Origin: Candidatus Tectomicrobia bacterium
GTDB taxonomy: Bacteria; UBA8248
DNA length: 64,000 nucleotides
Assembly: GCA_016192135.1 (NCBI GenBank)
Contig: JACPUR010000017.1
Location: 62,001-126,000 of the forward strand
Direction: 5' to 3'
Under the pieces are notes generated by a model. It saw nothing but the letters and a program-made list of their open reading frames with translations. It was not told the origin of the DNA and made no database searches. A program made the translations under genes and the position numbers. Position 1 is the first letter of the stretch. Each line of letters opens with the position of its first letter. Shown here piece after piece: positions 52,662 to 60,938 of this stretch.

Positions 52662-52688
52662 AGGGGCGTATGGCCATCCGCCCCTACG
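52662..52688. repeat. AGGGGCG palindrome (REP-like, single)
   Basis: AGGGGCG (52662-52668) and CGCCCCT (52679-52685), with the inner ATGGCCAT palindrome and a following ACG. Its right arm overlaps the stop codon of the minus-strand Gfo/Idh gene at 52684. Confidence 0.68.
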
Positions 52689-53661
52689 CCTCGCGAATCC
52701 TCCCCTCGGGCGGCAATTGCCGCTCGGCTTCGTTCAGCAGGCGCACGATCTCGACGCCGAGCTCCACCCCGAGGCCCTCCAGCGACTCCCCCCGGATGCC
52801 CCGGGCGAAGGCCTTGAGGGCGGCGGCCAGGGGAGGCTCGTAGTCGAAGGGCAGGGGCTCGCCCGGGCCCTCGAGGGCGGGGGGCTCGCCCTCCCAGCCT
52901 TGGGGCAGGGGATGGCGCACGAGGCGCTGCGGCGCGAGATCGTCGAAGACGAGGGCGCACCCGCCGAGCCAGGCGGCGAAGCGCCGGCGCTTCTCCGGGA
53001 ATATCTTCCCCACCCGGATCCCGGCGCGGGCGCCTCCCGGGAAATCCAGCTCCAGCGCGAAGTTCTCTCCCCGGCCCTCCGGGGTCTCGCGCGTCTCCTC
53101 GAGCCGGGCGGCGAGGCGGCGGGGGGAGGCGCCCAAGAGGTCCAGGCACATGGCCAGGTCGTGGGGGCCGTAGTCCCAGAGCGAGGTGGTGTCCTCCCGG
53201 AAGGGCCCGAGGCTCCCGCCCTCCGCGCGGATGCGCCGCACGGGGCCCAGCCGCGCCGCCTCGCGCTTGAGCGCTTGGTAGGCCGGGTGGAAAAGGTGGA
53301 TGTGATCCACCAGCACGGGGACGCCCGCGCGCTCCACCGTCTCCTGCAGCCGGAGCGCTTCTTCAAGATCCAGGGTGAGGGGCTTCTCGACCATCGCCGG
53401 GAGGCCCGCCCGCACCGCCGCCCCGGTCATCATGGCGTGGAGCGCGGGCGGGGTGCAGACGATGACGCCGTCCAGGTCCGAGGCCTCCGCCACCTCGCGC
53501 CAGTCGCGGGTGATTTGGCAGGATGAATCCACGAGCGCCCGGCTCTCGGGATTCGCGCTGCAGAGGCGGGCGAGGGCCAAATCGGGCAGGCTTTGGATGG
53601 TGCGGAGGTAGGCACGGCCCCAGCGCCCCGCGCCGATGAGTCCCAGCCGGAGGGGGGGCAT
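52684..53661 (-). CDS. Gfo/Idh/MocA-family oxidoreductase (polysaccharide cluster)
   Basis: 325 residues from ATG 53661. LRLGLIGAGRWGRAYLRTIQ (Rossmann), MVEKPLTLDLEEALRL (EKP motif), VDHIHLFHPAYQAL and WDYGPHDLAMCLDLLG (catalytic-type D-x-x-H-D). It is likely to act on a nucleotide-activated or glycan sugar, given the adjacent glycosyltransferase, which ends five bases upstream. Its exact substrate is unknown. It is only distantly similar in motifs to the lpx-operon member. Confidence 0.85.
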   Translation of the reverse strand: MPPLRLGLIGAGRWGRAYLRTIQSLPDLALARLCSANPESRALVDSSCQITRDWREVAEASDLDGVIVCTPPALHAMMTGAAVRAGLPAMVEKPLTLDLEEALRLQETVERAGVPVLVDHIHLFHPAYQALKREAARLGPVRRIRAEGGSLGPFREDTTSLWDYGPHDLAMCLDLLGASPRRLAARLEETRETPEGRGENFALELDFPGGARAGIRVGKIFPEKRRRFAAWLGGCALVFDDLAPQRLVRHPLPQGWEGEPPALEGPGEPLPFDYEPPLAAALKAFARGIRGESLEGLGVELGVEIVRLLNEAERQLPPEGRIREA

Positions 53662-53665
53662 GGCG

Positions 53666-54862
53666 CTAGGGGCGCGCGCGCGCGGCGGCCCCGGCGAGCA
53701 CTTCTTCCAGGCGGCCCAGGTGACGCTCCGGCAGGAAGCGGCGGCGCACCTCCTCGCGCCCCGCCGCGCCGTGGCGCAGCGCCAGCTCCCCGTCCGAGAG
53801 GTAGGCGTCGAGCGCCCGCGCCAGGGCGGGCACGTCCTTGCGGGGGACGAGGGCCCCCGTCGCCCCGTCGCGCATCCACTCGGCCACCCCGCCCACCTCG
53901 AAGGCCGCGACGGGCAGCCCGTGGGCCATGGCCTCGATTCCGACCAGGCCGAAGGTTTCGGGCCAGGTGGAGGGGAAGGCCACGGTCCGCGCCCGGGCAT
54001 AGACTTCGCTTAATTTCTCCCGCGCCACCCAGGGCGTGAAGATCACCCGGTGGCGCTCCGGGGCTTGGCGCGCCAGCCTCTCCAGCTCGCCCCGGAAGGG
54101 GCCTTCCCCCACGATCTCCAGGACCGCCGGCGCCTCGATGAGCGGGAGGGCCTCGATCAGATGCTGGAAGCCTTTCTCGGGCTCCAGGCGCCCCAGCGCC
54201 AGGACGCGCCGCTCCGGGGCGGGCCGGGCGCGCTCCGCCGCCGGAGGGATCTCGGTGTAGTAGGGGAGCACCTCCACGAGCTCCTGGGGAGTCCCCCCGC
54301 GCACGAGGAGATCCGCCACGTAGCGGCTCGGCGCCAGGACGCGCCGGGCGAGGCGGGCCGCCTTCACGTTGCGCCGCACGTCGGTCCATACCCTAAGCGC
54401 CGTGTCGGGCCGCCGGGGCATGCAGAGCTGGGTGTGGGCCTTCCACAGGCAGTGGGCATCGAAGGGCTTCTCGCAGATGCCCTCCCACGTCCTCGGGAGG
54501 CGCCGCCCGGTCGGGCAGGTGAGGCGCAGGCCGTGGACGTACTGCACGAAGGGGGCCGCCCCCGCGAGCGCCAGGTTCACGGCGGGGTTCATCGCCTGGT
54601 GGAGGTAGAGGACATCGGGGGCGAATTCTTCCACCGCCCGCCGGACGGTCTCTACGACCGGGGCGGAGCTGTCGTGGACGAAGCCCATCGAGCCGGGGAC
54701 GCGGAAGGCGGGGCGCTTCTTCTCCACCTCCGGCGCGGCGGGGGCGTCGTGGAGGATCCCTACCTCGTGGCACCTGGCCTCGAGGCGCGCCATCACGTCG
54801 AGGAGATACACCTCGGCCCCGCCGGCCGGGGCGTACTGCTCGTTGCAGACGAGGATGCGCAT
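53666..54862 (-). CDS. Family 4 glycosyltransferase
   Basis: 398 residues, ATG 54862. RILVCNEQYAPAGGAEVYLLD, LYLHQAMNPAVNLALAG, the Cys-bearing HGLRLTCPTGRRL and LCMPRRPDTAL, ALGRLEPEKGFQHLIEALPL and PSTWPETFGLVGIEAMAHGLP (E-x7-E). It is part of the second surface-glycan cluster. Start and stop are within a few bases of the neighbours, so it is co-transcribed with the methyltransferase upstream. Confidence 0.85.
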   Translation of the reverse strand: MRILVCNEQYAPAGGAEVYLLDVMARLEARCHEVGILHDAPAAPEVEKKRPAFRVPGSMGFVHDSSAPVVETVRRAVEEFAPDVLYLHQAMNPAVNLALAGAAPFVQYVHGLRLTCPTGRRLPRTWEGICEKPFDAHCLWKAHTQLCMPRRPDTALRVWTDVRRNVKAARLARRVLAPSRYVADLLVRGGTPQELVEVLPYYTEIPPAAERARPAPERRVLALGRLEPEKGFQHLIEALPLIEAPAVLEIVGEGPFRGELERLARQAPERHRVIFTPWVAREKLSEVYARARTVAFPSTWPETFGLVGIEAMAHGLPVAAFEVGGVAEWMRDGATGALVPRKDVPALARALDAYLSDGELALRHGAAGREEVRRRFLPERHLGRLEEVLAGAAARARP

Positions 54863-54864
54863 CG

Positions 54865-55674
54865 TCAGCTCGGCTTCCGGAAGGGCACGATCACGTTCTT
54901 GCAGAAGCGGTGGCCGAGACGCGCCTCCAGCCCTTCCCACAGCCTGTCCCAGCCCCGGTCCAGGGCGGGGAAGGGGGCATTCTCCCGCCAGGGGTTGCGC
55001 CGGTGGAGCTTTCCCCAGAGGTCCCGCAGCACCCAGGCGGGTTCCCCCCAGGAGCGCCAGTAGCCCTCCCCGACGGCGGGGCCGGGGACGAGGCCCGATG
55101 CCCGCCCCAGGGCCTCCAGGGCGCCCGCGGTGTAGCTCCGCTCCCAGCCCCAGGGCCAGGCGCCCCGGGCGATCCGGATGCGCTTCATGAGGGTGTAGCC
55201 GGTGAAGGCCTGGGGGACGCTGACGACCGCCCAGCCGCCCGGGGCGAGGAGGCGCGCCTGCTCGCGCATCATGCCCTCCGGTTCCGGGAAGTGCTCGACG
55301 AGGCCCTGGTGGAAGACGAGGGAGAAGGCCCCGTCCCGGAAGGGGAGGCGAAAGACGTCGCCCCGCGCGAGATGCACGCGCTGGCCGGTCTGCCCGCAGG
55401 CCCGCCGCGCCAAAGCGAGGCTCCCCCGGGCGATGTCCACCCCGAAGAAGAGGAGCCCGGGATGGCGCCGGGCCAGGAGGCAGGAGTCGATGGCCGTCCC
55501 GCAGCCCAGCTCCAGGCAGCGCGCCCCCGGGGGCAGGGCGGCCAGGACGCCGTCCAGCAGGGCGTGGTAACGGACGCGCTCCTCGAGGTGCCGCCGGATG
55601 TGGGGACCCAGGTCGGTCCGCGCCTCCCATTCGCGGTAGATGGCCTCGTATTTTTCGACCGGAAGCGCCGCCAT
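54865..55674 (-). CDS. Class I SAM-dependent methyltransferase
   Basis: 269 residues from ATG 55674 after GGGGAAGGGG. ARCLELGCGTAIDSCLLARR (SAM motif I), FGVDIARGSLALARR, FSLVFHQGLVEHFPEPEGM and LLAPGGWAVVSVPQAFTG. It heads the minus-strand trio (methyltransferase, GT4, Gfo/Idh). It may methylate a sugar of the surface glycan, inferred from the neighbours only. Confidence 0.83.
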   Translation of the reverse strand: MAALPVEKYEAIYREWEARTDLGPHIRRHLEERVRYHALLDGVLAALPPGARCLELGCGTAIDSCLLARRHPGLLFFGVDIARGSLALARRACGQTGQRVHLARGDVFRLPFRDGAFSLVFHQGLVEHFPEPEGMMREQARLLAPGGWAVVSVPQAFTGYTLMKRIRIARGAWPWGWERSYTAGALEALGRASGLVPGPAVGEGYWRSWGEPAWVLRDLWGKLHRRNPWRENAPFPALDRGWDRLWEGLEARLGHRFCKNVIVPFRKPS

Positions 55675-55853
55675 GTGTCCCCTTCCCCGAAAGGCCCGGG
55701 TCGTCGCCCACCGGCAGTATAATCCAGAGCGGGGCCGCCGCGGGCGGAGGTGCCGCCGCGGGCCTTTTTTGCTATTTTGCCCCCGATTCCACCCCATTTC
55801 GCGGTTTGGGCCGCCCCCCGGCGGCCGGAGGTCCCGGGAGGCCCGGCGCGCCC

Positions 55854-56636
55854 ATGCGGAATCTGCTCAAGGCGGCGATCAAGCGGGCGGTCGGCGCCGC
55901 GGGCTTCGAGCTCGTCCGCCGCGGCTCGGTGCCGGACGACCTCCGGCGGCTGCGCAGCGACTTTTCGCCGGAGGACTTCCGCCTGATCGAGGAAGTGGCC
56001 CTCTACACCCAGACGGGCCCCGAGCGGATCGTGGCGCTCGCGCGCTCGGTCGAGTACGTGGTGGGGAACGGCATCCCCGGGGCCGTCGTCGAGTGCGGGG
56101 TGTGGAGGGGCGGGAGCATGATGGCCGCGGCCAAGACCCTCCTCCGCCTGGGGGTTCAGGATCGGGAGCTCTACCTCTTCGACACCTTCGAGGGCATGCC
56201 TCCGCCCATGGCGCGGGACGTCTCCCACTGGGGGGAGCCCGCCTCGGAGGCCTACGCCCGCTTCCGGGGCGGGGGCGCCGGCGGGATATTCGAGGCGAAC
56301 GCCGTCCCCCTGGAGGAAGTCAAGGCGGCGGTGCTGGGGGTGGGATACGATCCGTCGCGCATCCATTTCATCCGTGGGAAAGTGGAAGACACCCTCCCCG
56401 CCGCCTCCCCCGGCCCCATCGCGCTGCTGCGGCTCGACACCGACTGGTACGAGTCCACCAAGCACGAGATGGAGCACCTTTTCCCCCTGCTCTCCCGCGG
56501 AGGGGTGCTGATACTGGACGATTACGGGGAATGGCAGGGGGCGCGGACGGCGGTGGACGAGTACATCGCGCGGAACGCGGTGAAGATTCTCCTGAACCGG
56601 ATCGATCACACCGGCCGGATCGCGGTGAAGCTCTAA
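55854..56636 (+). CDS. TylF/MycF-family O-methyltransferase
   Basis: 260 residues, ATG 55854 with a GGGAGG twelve bases before it. The TylF pattern is complete: GAVVECGVWRGGSMMAAAK, LYLFDTFEGMPPPM, IALLRLDTDWYESTKHEME and GGVLILDDYGEWQGARTAV with the metal-binding aspartates. TylF and MycF methylate hydroxyls of 6-deoxysugars in macrolides. Relatives in polysaccharide clusters modify terminal O-antigen sugars, sometimes as a chain cap. Confidence 0.9.
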   Translation: MRNLLKAAIKRAVGAAGFELVRRGSVPDDLRRLRSDFSPEDFRLIEEVALYTQTGPERIVALARSVEYVVGNGIPGAVVECGVWRGGSMMAAAKTLLRLGVQDRELYLFDTFEGMPPPMARDVSHWGEPASEAYARFRGGGAGGIFEANAVPLEEVKAAVLGVGYDPSRIHFIRGKVEDTLPAASPGPIALLRLDTDWYESTKHEMEHLFPLLSRGGVLILDDYGEWQGARTAVDEYIARNAVKILLNRIDHTGRIAVKL

Positions 56637-56660
56637 GCGCGGGGCGGGCGCTCCCGCCGC

Positions 56661-58196
56661 TCAGGGGATCGCGATGGGGGGCTCTCCGGCGGGGGAGAGG
56701 CTTTTCCCGCGGAGCTGCAGGAGGAGTTCCCCGATCTGGCGCCGGTGCGCGGCCAGGAAGGCCGCCAGCGCCGCCGCGAGGACGGCGCATCCCGCCAGCC
56801 GGGCCGGCCAGCTGGCCTCCACCCTCCCGCCGCCGGCCGCCAGGTACGCTTTCCAGGAGAGCCAGACGGCCGCCGCGCCGAATAGCGGCGTCCAGGGCCT
56901 CGGCCAGATGCCGGTCCTGCGGTGAACGAACGCGGGCGAGAGGAGGAGGACGCCGATCTCGCTCGCCACCGTGGCCCACGCCGCCCCGTAGGCCCCCCAG
57001 CGGGGAATCCACAACAGGTTGAGGGCCACGTTGAGGACGGTGCCCAGGACGCGCGTGGTCATGAACCCCGGCCCCTGGACCCCCACCATGACCATGGTGT
57101 GGCCGAACGCGTTGTTCATGAACAGCGTGATGAGGGCGAAGGAGAGGATTCGCAGGACCGAAATGGCATCGGTGAAAGAGGGGGCGTAGATGGTCCGGAT
57201 GAGATCGGGGGCCAGCACCGCCATCGCCCCCGCCCCGAGCGCGCCGATCATGGCCATGTAGTCGATCGTCTCGCGGTAGATCCACCGGAAGCCGGCGGGG
57301 TTGGCGGGCCAGCGCTCCGCGAGGAGGGGGGCGAGGGACGCCATCACGAGCCCCGAGCCGAGCAAGCCCAGCTCGATGAACTTGTAGGCCGCGGCGTACT
57401 GGCCCACGGCTTCGGGCCCCTTCATCCATTCCAGCATCAGGGCGTCCACCCGGAAGTAGAACACCCAGATGAGGCCGGACAGGCCGATGACGGCGGACTC
57501 GCGCAGGACGAACCGCGCGTGGGCCGGGTCCCAGCGCCACCGCAGGGAGATCTCCCTCCGGAGTCGCAGGTAGACGAAGGCGGCGCGGGGGAGGCGGACG
57601 AAGACATAGGAGGCGATGAGCCACTCGAGCGGCCATCCCCGCGCTCTCCCCAAAAGAACGGCCCCGAGGAGGAGAAGCTGCGAGAGCACCGAGGCGGCGG
57701 CCACGTTCTGCGCCCGCAGGCGGGCCTTGAGCACGATCTCGTACGTGTCGAATGCGCCCACGAAGTGGGAGAGGAGGAGGAAGATCACGGCCACGGTGTA
57801 GGCCGGGGGGAAATCCCGCCCGGCGAGGTAGAGCGCCCCCGCCGCCACGGCGGGGACCGCGAAGGCGGACTTGAGGACGATGCCGGAGGAGACGATGGAA
57901 TCCGTCCCCTCCTTGTCCCGCGCGGCCTCGCGGAGAAGGATGGAGTCGAAGCCGAAGTTGGCGATCACCGCCGTGAAGTTGAGGTAGACGAAGGCGAGGG
58001 CGTAGAGGCCGTAGTCGGCGACGCCGAGGTAGCGCGCCAGCGCGCGGGTGATGTAGAGGCCGATGAGGGCGTTGACGAGGGTCCCCGCGGCCAGCCAGGC
58101 CGTGTTCGAGAAGATGCGGGCCTTCGTCCGGTCGGCGGCCAAGGGGGAAGGTCCTCGGGGGGCGGGTCTAAGAGGCCCGGCAGAAAAGGATGTCAT
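56661..58196 (-). CDS. wzx: Polysaccharide flippase (Wzx/MOP family)
   Basis: Up to 511 residues with about 12-14 TM segments (NTAWLAAGTLVNALIGLYI, VNFTAVIANFGFDSILLRE, SGLIWVFYFRVDALMLEWM). It is typical of Wzx proteins, which flip undecaprenyl-linked repeat units. The start is uncertain: ATG 58194-58196 lies inside a dispersed repeat and has no ribosome site; TTG 58142 with GAGG before it would give ARIFSNTAW a normal short leader. It works upstream of the O-antigen ligase in the classical pathway. Confidence 0.83.
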   Translation of the reverse strand: MTSFSAGPLRPAPRGPSPLAADRTKARIFSNTAWLAAGTLVNALIGLYITRALARYLGVADYGLYALAFVYLNFTAVIANFGFDSILLREAARDKEGTDSIVSSGIVLKSAFAVPAVAAGALYLAGRDFPPAYTVAVIFLLLSHFVGAFDTYEIVLKARLRAQNVAAASVLSQLLLLGAVLLGRARGWPLEWLIASYVFVRLPRAAFVYLRLRREISLRWRWDPAHARFVLRESAVIGLSGLIWVFYFRVDALMLEWMKGPEAVGQYAAAYKFIELGLLGSGLVMASLAPLLAERWPANPAGFRWIYRETIDYMAMIGALGAGAMAVLAPDLIRTIYAPSFTDAISVLRILSFALITLFMNNAFGHTMVMVGVQGPGFMTTRVLGTVLNVALNLLWIPRWGAYGAAWATVASEIGVLLLSPAFVHRRTGIWPRPWTPLFGAAAVWLSWKAYLAAGGGRVEASWPARLAGCAVLAAALAAFLAAHRRQIGELLLQLRGKSLSPAGEPPIAIP

Positions 58197-58273
58197 TCTG
58201 AACGGAGCGAAGCGGAGTGAAGAATCTTCGGGTGTGGCCTCTCACGAAGATTCCTCGCTGCGCTCGGAATGAC
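58192..58273. repeat. GTCATTC-type long hairpin repeat, copy 4
   Basis: Arms GTCATTCTG (58192-58200) and the CGGAATGAC end (58265-58273) are imperfectly paired, with inner GAAGAATCTTCG and CGAAGATTCCTCG. It lies between the flippase and the GT9 gene, overlapping the most upstream possible start codon of the flippase. Confidence 0.76.
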
Positions 58274-58305
58274 ATCAAATTCTCACAATATGATCTGCGC
58301 ACCCA

Positions 58306-59451
58306 TTATCGCCCGGCCGGCGCCCCGCCCGCACCCGGCGATTTTTCCCCCTCCCCGAACCGCGCCCGGCAGGCCCGCAGCACCTCCTCCGGATCGATCC
58401 CGAGCGCCGCGCCTTCCGGCCCGGTGAGGCAAGTGATGCGGTCCGTCGCGGGGCGGTAGCGCCCCAGGTTCTCCTCCCGGAAGAGGGCCACCGCGGGCGT
58501 CCCCGCCGCCCAGGCGAGGTGCAGGGCGGCGGTGTCGGTGGTGAGGAAGATGTCCATCCGCTTGAGCAGGGGATAGGTGCCGTGGAAGCTGACCTGGCCC
58601 ACCGTGCTGAGGGCAGCCTCCCCGAGCGCCGCCGCCAGCCGAGCCGCGAGGGCGGCCTCGGCTGGCCCTCCGGTCAGGAGGAAGCGCGCCCCCCGCTCCC
58701 CCCGCAGCGCCTCCAGCACCCGCCGGAAGGATTCCTCCGGCCAGGCCTTCTCGGGGCGCTCGCTGCCCGGGTTCACCCCGACGATCGGGCCCTGGCCCTT
58801 CAGGCGGCGGACCATCTCCTCCGCGCGGCGCTCGTCCTCGAGGGAGGGCCAGGCCTCGAGGCGGCCGCCTTGGGGATCCTCCGCGCCCAGGAGGCGGGCG
58901 AGGGCCAGGTTCGCGTCGCGCTCGTTCTGGGGGGCCTCCAGGCTTTCTTCGAGCGCGAGGTGAAAGAAGGTCCCGGCGCCGAGGGTGTCCCGGCCCGCGA
59001 GGAGGGGGGCGCCCAGCGCGCGCAGCAGCAGGCCCATGCGCACCGCGCCCTGCGGCGAGTAGAGGCCGATCAGGTTGAGGGCGGCGCCGTAGCCCTCGCG
59101 GCGGAGGCGGCGGACGAGGGGGAGCGCCTCCCGCCACCGGAGCGGGCTGTGGTTCCCTTGGAAGCCCTTGGCCTCCAGGGTGTGGATCGAATCGAGGTAG
59201 GGGCAGCCCCGGGCGGCGCGGGCGGCCCGGGCGCTGGTCAGGAGGTCCACCCGGCACCCCGGGAAGGAGGCCTTGAGCGCCCGCAGGGCGGGCACGGCGA
59301 GGAGGAAATCCCCCATCCCCGCCACCTGGACGGCGAGGAGGCGCGCGCCCCTCAGATCGGGCGGCCGGGCGAGGCGCGGCGCCGCGAGGAGCCTGAGGAG
59401 CCCCCGCTGGAGCGGCGTCATGCCGGCCCGCGGATCGGGTGCGTATCTCAC
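58306..59451 (-). CDS. Family 9 glycosyltransferase (heptosyltransferase-like)
   Basis: 381 residues from GTG 59451 (ATG 59421 is an alternative). LLAVQVAGMGDFLLAVPALRAL, LNLIGLYSPQGAVRMG, IVGVNPGSERPEKAWPEES and the GT9 motif TTDTAALHLAWAAGTPAVALF. The usual G-D-T-G-P is T-D-T-A-A, a GT9 variant. It may add heptose or another sugar to the glycan of this cluster. Confidence 0.83.
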   Translation of the reverse strand: MRYAPDPRAGMTPLQRGLLRLLAAPRLARPPDLRGARLLAVQVAGMGDFLLAVPALRALKASFPGCRVDLLTSARAARAARGCPYLDSIHTLEAKGFQGNHSPLRWREALPLVRRLRREGYGAALNLIGLYSPQGAVRMGLLLRALGAPLLAGRDTLGAGTFFHLALEESLEAPQNERDANLALARLLGAEDPQGGRLEAWPSLEDERRAEEMVRRLKGQGPIVGVNPGSERPEKAWPEESFRRVLEALRGERGARFLLTGGPAEAALAARLAAALGEAALSTVGQVSFHGTYPLLKRMDIFLTTDTAALHLAWAAGTPAVALFREENLGRYRPATDRITCLTGPEGAALGIDPEEVLRACRARFGEGEKSPGAGGAPAGR

Positions 59452-59527
59452 GGCAGGGGAGTATATCGCGCCCGCACCCCCCGCGGGACGGAAAAGGCCG
59501 GGGCGGGAAGGGGCGGGACCCGTCCGA

Positions 59528-59556
59528 TTGACCCTCCCTTTCCCTGCCCCTAGACT
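59528..59556 (+). promoter_or_regulatory. Probable promoter of the Fe-S protein gene
   Basis: -35 TTGACC (59528-59533), 17-base spacer, -10 TAGACT (59551-59556). Predicted leader is about 29 bases to GTG 59592. The -35 is identical to those at 39991 and 41297. Confidence 0.6.
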
Positions 59557-59591
59557 GCCTCCGGACGATTTTCAGGGGAGAGGGAAACCGC

Positions 59592-60932
59592 GTGGCCGTG
59601 ACCGAGCTGACCTTCGAGGAGCTGACCGGGGAGCGGATCGCCCGCATCACGGAGGCGTGCACCCTGTGCGGCAAGTGCTTCGAGGTCTGCCCGATGGCGC
59701 CCTACTCCTCCCTCAAGGGAGCCGAGCCCGAGAGGGTGGTGCGCTCGGTGATCGATCTCCTGAACGATCGGCCCCATGCGCCCGAGGGCGCGGTCTGGGC
59801 CGAGACCTGCCAGAAGAGCGGCGCCTGCATCGAGGCCTGCCCCGAGGACGTGAACCCGCGCGAGATGCTCTCCTACGCCAAGCTCAAGCTCCAGCGGGCG
59901 AGACAGGGCCCCGAGGAGCGGGCCGGGGCGAGCCGGGACTACTTCCAGCTCCTGGGCCGCACCATCCGGCTCATGTCGGCCATCCAGGTGGAGCCCGGCC
60001 TCTGGCGCCGCCTGACCGCCGTCCGGGGGGGCAAGAGGGATAAGGCGGAGGCCGTCTTCTACTTCGGGTGCAACATCCTCCAGACGCCCCACATCCTCCT
60101 CTCCTGCATGGACGTCTTCGACCGGATGGGGCTCGACTACGAAGTCGCCGGCGGGATGGCCCACTGCTGCGGGGTGAACCATATCCGCCGCGGCGACCTC
60201 GAGGCGGGGGCGCTCATGGGGGCGAAGTCGCTGGGCCACTTCCGGGCCTACGGCCCCCGCGAGGTCATCACCTTCTGCCCCACCTGCCAGATTCAATACA
60301 CCGAGTACATGCCGCTCTACGCGAAGGCCGAGCTGCGCCTCGCGGGGGCCGCCTCCTCCAACGGCGCGGGAGAGGCCCTTCCCTTCGTCCACATCACGTC
60401 CTATCTCGCGGCCAACCTCGATCGGCTCAAAGCTCTCTTCGTGCGCCCGGTGAACAAGCGGGCGGCGGTGCACCTGCACGGGGGGGTCGAGGGGATCGAG
60501 AAGAACCTGATGACCGTCCTGCGCGCCGTGCCGGGCCTGGAGATCGCGGAGATCGACCAGCTCTCGGACCACGGCTACCAGTGCCCCACCCTGGCCCTGC
60601 CCGAGGCCAAGGCGGCCATGCGGGAGCGGCTCTTCGCCTCGGCCCGGGAGGCCAAGGTGGACTCCCTCCTCACCGTCTACCACAGCTGCCACCGCGAGCT
60701 CTGCGCCGAGGAGAAGGGCCAGCCCTTCCGGGTGGAGAACTTCATGTCCGTCCTGGGCGAGGCCATGGGCTTCGACTACCCCGACCGCACCAAGACCTTC
60801 AAGCTCTACGAGGACATGGACCGCGTCCTCGCCGAGGCGGGCGACTTCCTCCGGGCCCACGGGATCGACCCCGGCAAGGCCCGGGAGGAGCTCCAGGCCG
60901 CCCTCTACGGCCCCCCGCGCCCGCGCCCCTGA
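59592..60932 (+). CDS. HdrD/GlpC-type (Fe-S)-binding oxidoreductase subunit
   Basis: 446 residues, GTG start. Two N-terminal 4Fe-4S motifs (CTLCGKCFEVCP; CQKSGACIEACP, spaced oddly) are followed by a complete CCG domain (FYFGCNILQTP..., AHCCGVNH, TFCPTC). The second CCG is degenerate: its first Cys is missing (LHGGVEGIE) and only YQCPT and HSCHREL remain. Relatives pass electrons between quinone or flavin and disulfide-type partners. No partner oxidase or reductase gene is adjacent. Confidence 0.82.
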   Translation: MAVTELTFEELTGERIARITEACTLCGKCFEVCPMAPYSSLKGAEPERVVRSVIDLLNDRPHAPEGAVWAETCQKSGACIEACPEDVNPREMLSYAKLKLQRARQGPEERAGASRDYFQLLGRTIRLMSAIQVEPGLWRRLTAVRGGKRDKAEAVFYFGCNILQTPHILLSCMDVFDRMGLDYEVAGGMAHCCGVNHIRRGDLEAGALMGAKSLGHFRAYGPREVITFCPTCQIQYTEYMPLYAKAELRLAGAASSNGAGEALPFVHITSYLAANLDRLKALFVRPVNKRAAVHLHGGVEGIEKNLMTVLRAVPGLEIAEIDQLSDHGYQCPTLALPEAKAAMRERLFASAREAKVDSLLTVYHSCHRELCAEEKGQPFRVENFMSVLGEAMGFDYPDRTKTFKLYEDMDRVLAEAGDFLRAHGIDPGKAREELQAALYGPPRPRP

Positions 60933-60938
60933 GGAGCG

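Noticed and set aside
55718-55723. TATAAT as the promoter of the TylF gene
   Set aside because: No acceptable -35 or TG extension is at the proper distance.
55738-55774. GC-rich hairpin with T run (CCGCCGCGGGCC repeat, then TTTTTT) as a terminator
   Set aside because: It lies upstream of the plus-strand TylF gene, no plus-strand gene precedes it, and the stem contains a bulge. It may be attenuating, but the case is too weak.
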